In this document: one piece after another, positions 58,356 through 64,000 of the stretch
How positions within the stretch are numbered: position 1 is the first letter of the stretch
How the letters are laid out: each line of letters starts with the position of its first letter
Source: Micromonospora qiuiae
GTDB taxonomy: Bacteria > Actinomycetota > Actinomycetes > Mycobacteriales > Micromonosporaceae
DNA: 64,000 nucleotides
Assembly: GCF_016863555.1 (NCBI RefSeq)
Contig: NZ_BOPC01000051.1
Span: 1 to 64,000, forward strand
Reading direction: 5' to 3'
Notes under the pieces: generated by a model
The model's database searches: none
Seen by the model: the letters and a program-made list of their open reading frames with translations, nothing else
Told to the model about the DNA's origin: nothing
Translations under genes and position numbers: made by a program

Positions 58356-61300
58356 GTGAGTAAACCCCGAAACCTGAGCCGGCGTACCTCCGCCGCGCTC
58401 TTCGCCTCGGTCATGGCGGCCAGCGCCGTGACCGTGGCGGGCGGTGCCGCGACCGCAAGCGCCGCTCCCGCCGGCTCCGACCCCGCGCAGGTCACCCCCG
58501 CCGAGGCGCTGGGTCAGCACGACGCCAAACTGCTCGCCGAGGCGGAGGCGAAGAAGGCACCCACCGTCACGATGATCGTCGCCACCGAGAAGGGCAAGGC
58601 GAAGGAGGTCGAGGGCGACCTCAAGGACCTCGGCGCCGCGGTCAGCGAGCGCTACGACACCATCGGCTACGTGCTGGCCAAGGTGCCGACCGGCAAGGCA
58701 CTCAAGGCCGCCACCCTGCCCGGCGTCGCCGCGGTCGACCTGGACGAGCAGATCCAGCTGCCCGACCCGAAGCCGGAGGTCGTCACCGGCGCCAAGCAGG
58801 CCGAGAAGCAGGGCGGCACCCTCAGCGGCCCGGACGCCAAGACGCCCGCCGACAACCCGTACATGCCGACGGGCGAGATCGGCGCGGTCAAGTTCGTCAA
58901 GCAGAACCCGAAGTGGGACGGCCGCGGCGTCACCATCGGCATCATGGACTCCGGTGTGGACCTGGAGCACCCCGCGCTGCAGAAGACCACCACCGGCGAG
59001 CGGAAGATCGTCGACTGGGTCACCGCCACCGACCCCTTCGAGGACGCCACCTGGCGGCCGATGATCACTCAGGTTTCCGGGCCGACCTTCACCGTGGCGG
59101 GTCGCACCTGGACCGCCCCGGCGGGCAGCTACCGGTTCAACCTGTTCAGCGAGTCGATCACCGAGCGGAGCGAGCCGGCCGGTGACGTCAACCGCGACGG
59201 TGACAAGACCGACCAGTGGGGCATCCTCTTCGACCCGGCGACCAACAACGTCTGGGTCGACACCGACCAGGACGGCGACTTCACCGACGAGGCCGTGATG
59301 CGGCCGTACAAGGAGAAGTTCGACGTCGGCCACCTCGGCACCGACAACCCTGCGACGCCGGTCCAGGAGCGGATGTCGTTCGTGGTCGAGTACCGCAAGA
59401 ACGTCGACACCACGCCGCTCGGCGGCCCGGGCCTGGTCGACTACGTCAACATCGGCATCATCGAGAGCGCGCACGGCACGCACGTCGCCGGCATCACCGC
59501 CGCCAACAGCATGCTGGGCAACAGCGCGTTCAACGGTGTCGCCCCCGGCGCCAAGCTGGTTTCCTCCCGTGCCTGCTCGTGGGGGGGCGGCTGCACGTAC
59601 GCCGCGCTCACCACCGGCATGGCCGACCTGGTGATCAACCGTGGGGTCGACGTCATCAACATGTCGATCGGCGGCCTGCCGGCGCTCAACGACGGCAACA
59701 ACGCCCGCGCCACCCTCTACAACAACCTGATCAACACGTACGGGGTGCAGATGTTCATCTCGGCCGGCAACTCCGGCCCGGGCGTGAACACCATCGGCGA
59801 CCCGTCTGCCTCCAGCGACGTGGTCAGCGTGGCGGCCAGCGTCAGCAAGGACACCTGGCTGGCCAACTACGGCTCGGTGGTCAAGAAGAAGAACGCCCTG
59901 TTCAACTTCTCCTCGCGCGGCCCGCGTGAGGACGGCGGCGCCAAGCCGAACATCGCCGCGCCGGGTTCGGCCATCTCCACCACCCCGGTCTGGCAGGCCG
60001 GCAGCCCGGTCGCCGAGGCCGGCTACGCGCTCCCGCCGGGCTACAGCATGTTCAACGGCACCTCGATGGCCTCTCCGCAGGCCACCGGCGGTGCCGCGCT
60101 GCTGCTGTCGGCCGGCAGGGCGACCGACCAGGGGATCACCCCGGCCGCGCTGCGTCGGGCCATCTACAGCTCGGCCAAGCCGATCGCCGACACCCCGACG
60201 TACGCCCAGGGCTACGGCATGTTCGATGTGCCGGCCGCCTGGAAGCTGCTGCGCAAGAGCGTGGAGCCGAATTCGTACGTCTCCGACGCCCCGGTCTGCA
60301 CGGTGCTCTCCGGCCAACTGGTCACCCCGCACCGCGGCACCGGCGTCTACAACCGCTGCGGCTCCGCCGACGGCGGCCACAAGGTCAACCAGTCGAAGTC
60401 GTACCAGGTCACCCTGACCCGGACCAGCGGCCCGGCCGGCAACCTCAAGCACAACGTCGGCCTGCGCGGCAACAACGGCACCTTCTCGGCGCCGAAGAAC
60501 GTCACGCTGCCGCTGAACAAGGCCGTCACCATCACGGTCACCGCCAAGCCGAAGACCGCGGGCGCGCACAGCACGATCGTGACCGTCGACGACCCGGCCA
60601 CCAACACGATCGACTTCGAGTTCTCCGCCGTGGTGGTGGCCTCGAACGACGTCAGCAAGCCCAGCTTCGCGTACACGGAGCGGGGCTCGGTGGACCGGAA
60701 CAGCACCACGTCGTACTTCGTGACGGTCCCGCCGGGCGCCGGTGCGCTCCAGGTGAACCTCTCCGGCATCGCCACCGGGTCGCAGACCCGCTTCATCGCG
60801 ATCAACCCGTGGGGCGTTCCGGTGGAGAGCACCTCCAGCCTGGCCTGCTTCACCAACCACGTCAGCACGGTTGTCTGCGACTCGTTCGAGCGTGACTACG
60901 CCAACCCGATGCCGGGCGTCTGGGAGATCGAGGTGGAGTCTCGGCGGACCTCGCCGTCGCTGAACAACCCGTACCAGCTCCAGGCGCGGGTCCAGGGCGT
61001 CGCGGTCGACCCGGCCGTGGTCGAGCTGCCGGCGGTCACCGCCGGCACCCCGACCCCGGTGACCTGGTCGCTGAAGAACACCTTCGGTCCGGTCACGGTG
61101 ACCGGGCGCGGCGGCCCGCTGTCCAGCATGCACGCCGAGCGGCCGACCATCGTCGAGCTGGCCCAGCAGGAGTACGTCGTCGAGGTGCCGGCGGGGGCGA
61201 CCAGCTTCACCGCCCGCATCGGCAACCCGTCGAACGCCAGCTCCGACCTGGACCTGTTCATCTACCGGGGCACCACCCTGGTCGGACAGCAGGCCGACGG

Positions 61301-61622
61301 TGACTCGGAGGAGGCGGTGACCCTCACCAACCCGCTCCCCGGCACCTACCGGGTCGTGGTCGACGCGTACGCGGTGGACGGCGCCGGTGGCAGCACCGAG
61401 TACGACTACCAGGACTCGTACTCGTCCCCGGCGCTCGGCACGCTGACGGCGTCGAGCGGCACGCTCACCCTGGCGCACGGGGCCACCGGCACCCTCTCGG
61501 GTACGGTGACCGCCCAGTCCGCCCCGGCCACGGGCCGGAAGCTCTCCGGTGAGCTGGCCGTGGTGACCGCCGAGGGCGCGGTCGTCGGTCGCGGCACCGT
61601 CTCCATCGGCACCGTGAACTGA
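58356..61622 (+). CDS. Large secreted subtilisin-family protease
   Basis: A 1088-residue S8 peptidase. A signal peptide (about residues 1-37, ending near ATASAAPA) and a propeptide-like region precede the catalytic domain: aspartate in TIGIMDSGVDLEHPAL (near residue 199), histidine in ESAHGTHVAGITAANS (near 372) and serine in FNGTSMASPQATGGAAL (near 570). The ~170-residue insert between Asp and His recalls tripeptidyl-peptidase II-like subtilases. Beta-rich modules follow (TERGSVDRNSTTSYFVTVPP, LDLFIYRGTTLVGQQADGDS, a PPC-like section), suiting substrate binding outside the cell. GGAGGAAAG precedes the GTG at 58356. A strong hairpin follows. Confidence 0.95.
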   Translation: MSKPRNLSRRTSAALFASVMAASAVTVAGGAATASAAPAGSDPAQVTPAEALGQHDAKLLAEAEAKKAPTVTMIVATEKGKAKEVEGDLKDLGAAVSERYDTIGYVLAKVPTGKALKAATLPGVAAVDLDEQIQLPDPKPEVVTGAKQAEKQGGTLSGPDAKTPADNPYMPTGEIGAVKFVKQNPKWDGRGVTIGIMDSGVDLEHPALQKTTTGERKIVDWVTATDPFEDATWRPMITQVSGPTFTVAGRTWTAPAGSYRFNLFSESITERSEPAGDVNRDGDKTDQWGILFDPATNNVWVDTDQDGDFTDEAVMRPYKEKFDVGHLGTDNPATPVQERMSFVVEYRKNVDTTPLGGPGLVDYVNIGIIESAHGTHVAGITAANSMLGNSAFNGVAPGAKLVSSRACSWGGGCTYAALTTGMADLVINRGVDVINMSIGGLPALNDGNNARATLYNNLINTYGVQMFISAGNSGPGVNTIGDPSASSDVVSVAASVSKDTWLANYGSVVKKKNALFNFSSRGPREDGGAKPNIAAPGSAISTTPVWQAGSPVAEAGYALPPGYSMFNGTSMASPQATGGAALLLSAGRATDQGITPAALRRAIYSSAKPIADTPTYAQGYGMFDVPAAWKLLRKSVEPNSYVSDAPVCTVLSGQLVTPHRGTGVYNRCGSADGGHKVNQSKSYQVTLTRTSGPAGNLKHNVGLRGNNGTFSAPKNVTLPLNKAVTITVTAKPKTAGAHSTIVTVDDPATNTIDFEFSAVVVASNDVSKPSFAYTERGSVDRNSTTSYFVTVPPGAGALQVNLSGIATGSQTRFIAINPWGVPVESTSSLACFTNHVSTVVCDSFERDYANPMPGVWEIEVESRRTSPSLNNPYQLQARVQGVAVDPAVVELPAVTAGTPTPVTWSLKNTFGPVTVTGRGGPLSSMHAERPTIVELAQQEYVVEVPAGATSFTARIGNPSNASSDLDLFIYRGTTLVGQQADGDSEEAVTLTNPLPGTYRVVVDAYAVDGAGGSTEYDYQDSYSSPALGTLTASSGTLTLAHGATGTLSGTVTAQSAPATGRKLSGELAVVTAEGAVVGRGTVSIGTVN

Positions 61623-61638
61623 CACCACCTGCACCACA

Positions 61639-61672
61639 GGGAGCCCGTCCCGGATCTCCGGGGCGGGCTCCC
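61639..61672 (+). terminator. Hairpin terminator after the subtilase
   Basis: GGGAGCCCGTCCC pairs with GGGGCGGGCTCCC over 13 bases with one G-T pair, starting 17 bases past the subtilase stop. A second, imperfect copy of the right arm (GGCAGGCTCCCGCCCGTCCTG) follows. Confidence 0.8.
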
Positions 61673-61733
61673 GCCCGTCCTGGGCAGGCTCCCGCCCGTC
61701 CTGAACGTCGATCCGGCGCCGAGCGAGCTGCCG

Positions 61734-62639
61734 TTACCCGGCGTGCTCGCTGCCCTGTCCGGCAGTTGGGCCCGCTTCGCTTTCGCCAGGCTGGGCCCCT
61801 CCCCCAGCGGCGACGCGAAGGCCGGCCACGACAAGCAGATAACCGGCCAACTCGGCGGCGCTCGTCAGGGCCGGGACGGTGGCCAGGGTCGGAGTGAAGA
61901 CAAACACCTCCGTGAACACCACACCCGGGTCGGCGGGATACGACGACAGCCACCTCGGGCCGAGGGCCATGGCCGCGTCAAGGTGAAACATGGCGGCCAG
62001 CGCCAGCAGCCCGGCCCCGCAGGCCGCAAGCCGGCGTCCCTGCCCGATCAGCATCGCCGCCAGGGCGATCGCGCCCAGCACGAGCGCTAGCGGGGGCACC
62101 AGGACCGCTGCGTCCAACTCGGTGTCGCTCAGCCCACCAGCCCAGGACGGCCGCGCATTGCGGTGACGGTGGAGCAACCGGATCGCCGCGTAGCTGACCA
62201 CCAACCCGCCGGCAAGCACGGCGCCGACCTGGACCCGCCGGCTAGGACCGCCAGCGTTCGCTGCTGCGGACGTTCGGCCTGCACACCGCCACGCCATTAG
62301 CGCCAGCACCAGGACGAAGACCAGGGCCGCCCAGGTCAGTTCGAGCCCAGCACGGAATTCCCCGCTCAGGTCGAGCGGCTCGTACCGGAACACCTGCCAG
62401 TGGTAGCCGGGGGCGGGATCGGGAGGCATCGTCCGGACCGCGTCGACCACCAGCACGGCGAGCGCGACCGGCACCGCCCAGCGTGGCGACGGCGGCCCGG
62501 CGAGCAACGCGTACGCCAGGAGGAGCACCAGCGCGGCAACCTCGGCCTGGCGCAGGATCGGCGCGTCCGTGAGCACACCCACGACGTGGGCGGCGGCCAG
62601 TGTTCCCGCCGCCGAGAGGAGCAACGATCGAAATCGCAT
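61734..62639 (-). CDS. Polytopic membrane protein
   Basis: A 301-residue membrane protein of unknown function with about eight hydrophobic segments, for example FRSLLLSAAGTLAAAHVVGVL at the start, AALVFVLVLALMAWRC in the middle and TLATVPALTSAAELAGYLLV near the end. A Pro-Pro-Asp-Pro loop (TMPPDPAPGYHWQVFRYEPL) lies outside helices 3 and 4. No catalytic motif is seen. The ATG at 62639 is right after a cysteine-free hydrophilic spacer; the open frame further up translates the 23-bp repeat array and is not coding. Single gene. Confidence 0.75.
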   Translation of the reverse strand: MRFRSLLLSAAGTLAAAHVVGVLTDAPILRQAEVAALVLLLAYALLAGPPSPRWAVPVALAVLVVDAVRTMPPDPAPGYHWQVFRYEPLDLSGEFRAGLELTWAALVFVLVLALMAWRCAGRTSAAANAGGPSRRVQVGAVLAGGLVVSYAAIRLLHRHRNARPSWAGGLSDTELDAAVLVPPLALVLGAIALAAMLIGQGRRLAACGAGLLALAAMFHLDAAMALGPRWLSSYPADPGVVFTEVFVFTPTLATVPALTSAAELAGYLLVVAGLRVAAGGGAQPGESEAGPTAGQGSEHAG

Positions 62640-62671
62640 CGATGCATCCTGCCACTCGGCCACCGCTCGCC

Positions 62672-62792
62672 GTCGCCCTCGAACACCGCGCACCGCCGCC
62701 CTCGAACACCGCGCACCGCCGCCCTCGAACACTGCGCACCGCCGCCCTCGAACACCGCACACCGCCGCCCTCGAACACCGCACACCGCCCGA
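62672..62792. repeat. Five-copy 23-bp tandem array upstream of the membrane-protein gene
   Basis: CTCGAACACCGCGCACCGCC-type units start at 62678, 62701, 62724, 62747 and 62770, exactly 23 bp apart, with only one or two base changes per copy. The array fills the spacer between the membrane-protein start and the lipoprotein stop at 62863. A 23-bp period is not a multiple of three, so it disrupts every frame. Confidence 0.95.
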
Positions 62793-62862
62793 CCGCTCGC
62801 GCCGCCTTCGACCGCCGGAGCAAGCTGCGTTCCCCGTGTTCGGTGCCGCGCGCCCGGCTACC

Positions 62863-63303
62863 TCAGGCCCGCTTGGCGGACGCGACCTGGAACGGGGTGC
62901 CCTGCTGGCAGGTGGTGAGCATGCCCGGCGCGGGTCGGCCGGTCACCGTCACCGTAGCGCCGGCGGTCAGCACCTCTCGGGGGCCGCCGAGCAGCAGATA
63001 CCCGTCGAGCAGCAGGCAGCCGGGCTCGACACCGGCCTCGATCCGGCCGGTCAGGGTCTGCTCGCTGGTTGCCGTCGGCATCGGCGGGCCACCCGGACGC
63101 TTGCCGGGTCGGCCGAGCGGCGCGGTCGGGTCGACCGGGTCGGCGGGCGTCGGGAGGGGGCTGGTCGGATCCGGGGTGGGCAACTCGGTCACGGGTGACG
63201 CTCCCGTCGGGGTGGTGGAGCCGTCCCCGGCGTCCGGAGCGGCGCAGGCGACGAGCGCCGTGCAGACGATCAGCGCGGCGGCGGCGATCCGAATGGTCCT
63301 CAT
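62863..63303 (-). CDS. Secreted lipoprotein with a small beta domain
   Basis: A 146-residue exported protein. The signal peptide ends in the lipobox ALVACAAPD (cysteine near residue 20); a Thr/Pro-rich spacer of about 55 residues (PTPDPTSPLPTPADPVDPTA) follows, and the last ~65 residues hold TLTGRIEAGVEPGCLLLDGY, then TVTVTGRPAPGMLTTCQQGT, a strand-rich pattern with two cysteines that resembles small OB-like outer domains. Function unknown. The ATG at 63303 is the natural start. It lies next to ispH without sharing its strand order in a clear operon (48 bp from its stop). Confidence 0.78.
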   Translation of the reverse strand: MRTIRIAAAALIVCTALVACAAPDAGDGSTTPTGASPVTELPTPDPTSPLPTPADPVDPTAPLGRPGKRPGGPPMPTATSEQTLTGRIEAGVEPGCLLLDGYLLLGGPREVLTAGATVTVTGRPAPGMLTTCQQGTPFQVASAKRA

Positions 63304-63350
63304 GCCTGTTCTGACGGACTGGGCCCGTGATTCGTTCCCCAAGAGGCGGG

Positions 63351-64000
63351 TCAGGAGCGGGCCGCCTCGGCGGCCTTCATGTCGCGCCTGAGCTCCTGCG
63401 GCAGCGAGAAGGTGAGCCGCTCGTTGGCGGTCACCACCTCCTCCACGTCGGTGAAACCGCGCTGCGCGAGATGCGTCAGCACCTCCTGGACCAGCTCCTC
63501 CGGCACGCTCGCGCCGGAGGTGAGCCCGACCGTCCGCGCGTCGGCCAGCCAGGCGTCGTCAATCTCGTGGGCGAAGTCGACCAGGTGCCCGGCGCGGGCC
63601 CCGGCGTCCAGGGCCACCTCGACCAGCCGTACGGAGTTCGACGAGTTGCGCGAACCGACGACGATCATCACGTCGCACTCCGCCGCGATCTCCTTGACCA
63701 CGTGCTGTCGGTTGCTGGTGGCGTAGCAGATGTCGTCACTCGGTGGCGACTGGAGCATCGGCAGCCGCTTCTTGAGCCGGGCCACCGTCTCCATCGTCTC
63801 GTCCACCGACAGCGTGGTCTGCGACAGCCAGACGACCTTGTTCGGATCCCGCACGGTGACCCGGTCGACGTCCTCCGGGCCCTCCACCAGTTGGATGTGC
63901 TCCGGTGCCTCGCCGGAGGTGCCGATGACCTCCTCATGGCCCTCGTGGCCGATGAGCAGGATGTCGTAGTCCTCGGCGGCGAACCGCTTCGCCTCGTGGT
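63351..64000 (-). CDS. ispH: 4-hydroxy-3-methylbut-2-enyl diphosphate reductase (3' part)
   Basis: IspH (LytB) makes isopentenyl and dimethylallyl diphosphate in the last step of the MEP isoprenoid pathway, using a 3Fe-4S/4Fe-4S cluster. Only the C-terminal ~216 residues are in the window; the start and first cluster cysteine lie beyond 64000. Visible are HEGHEEVIGTSGEAPEH, SQTTLSVDETMETVARLKKR, DDICYATSNRQHVVKEIA (cluster cysteine), VVGSRNSSNSVRLVEVAL and GLTSGASVPEELVQEVL (the second cysteine position of other IspH, GITAGAS type). It reads toward the lipoprotein gene. Confidence 0.95.
   Translation of the reverse strand, partial: HEAKRFAAEDYDILLIGHEGHEEVIGTSGEAPEHIQLVEGPEDVDRVTVRDPNKVVWLSQTTLSVDETMETVARLKKRLPMLQSPPSDDICYATSNRQHVVKEIAAECDVMIVVGSRNSSNSVRLVEVALDAGARAGHLVDFAHEIDDAWLADARTVGLTSGASVPEELVQEVLTHLAQRGFTDVEEVVTANERLTFSLPQELRRDMKAAEAARS

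Noticed and set aside
58047..61637. 1196-codon open frame on the minus strand across the subtilase
   Set aside because: Antisense to a gene with all catalytic motifs; the translation has no domain and reflects codon bias.
62672..62792. CRISPR array
   Set aside because: Units are contiguous 23-bp tandem repeats without spacers, and no cas gene is nearby.

Overview
The window is about 72% GC, uses GTG and TTG starts freely, and carries mycothiol (mca), whole-length Mfd, actinobacterial eno-ftsB-DUF501-ppx and DUF58/MoxR clusters. Protein similarities and gene order point to an actinomycete of the Micromonosporaceae (Micromonospora or Salinispora type). This is chromosomal, mostly housekeeping DNA. 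I see no phage, insertion sequence, CRISPR array or rRNA. There is one tRNA gene.

Layout. 1-7.1 kb (minus): purE-purK, a YyaL-type thioredoxin-domain protein, a membrane GGDEF-EAL protein, a small membrane protein and mca. 8.2-13.2 kb: DUF4307 and greA (plus), meeting ilvA, an amidase and a cystathionine gamma-synthase (minus). 13.4-21.6 kb (plus): HIT protein, msrA, then the coupled NAGGN 'trio' (AsnB-like amidotransferase, GNAT/ATP-grasp synthetase, M42 peptidase), then a structured leader with a 12-codon ORF ahead of RNase Z and a coupled GNAT enzyme. 21.7-27.2 kb: cystathionine beta-synthase, a YkvA-like protein, two SGNH hydrolases bridged by an 18-residue ORF, an unknown protein and a Bax inhibitor-1 protein. 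27.4-28.4 kb: a frameshifted gene remnant, tRNA-Leu(TAA) and a repeat element. 28.4-34.2 kb (minus): NDH-2 and a five-gene MoxR/DUF58/DUF4129 operon. 34.3-48.7 kb (mostly minus): family-5 uracil-DNA glycosylase with dienelactone hydrolase, then ppx, argA, DUF501, ftsB and eno, a DUF885 peptidase, mazG, a SurA-like lipoprotein and mfd. 49-56 kb: a diverged cyclase-family protein, a membrane protein, a small Cys-rich protein divergent from a domain-only GntR regulator, an LD-carboxypeptidase and ppc. 56-64 kb: an FGGGDF-tailed membrane protein, rmuC, a large secreted subtilase, two envelope proteins and the 3' part of ispH.

The genes link into several pathways: purine synthesis (purE/K), sulfur amino acids and thiols (metB-like, cbs, mca, msrA), osmolyte synthesis (NAGGN), glycolysis and anaplerosis (eno, ppc), transcription and repair (greA, mfd, udgB, rmuC, mazG) and c-di-GMP signalling.

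The most unusual signals are non-coding. (1) A leader at 19866-20100 has a Shine-Dalgarno stretch matching the complement of the 16S rRNA tail at 14 of 15 positions, a tiny ORF and many nested helices. (2) A 54-bp element occurs five times at four intergenic sites, each copy two tandem imperfect palindromes centred on GGGCCC, flanking ppc on both sides. (3) Several unrelated short tandem arrays lie in intergenic spacers.
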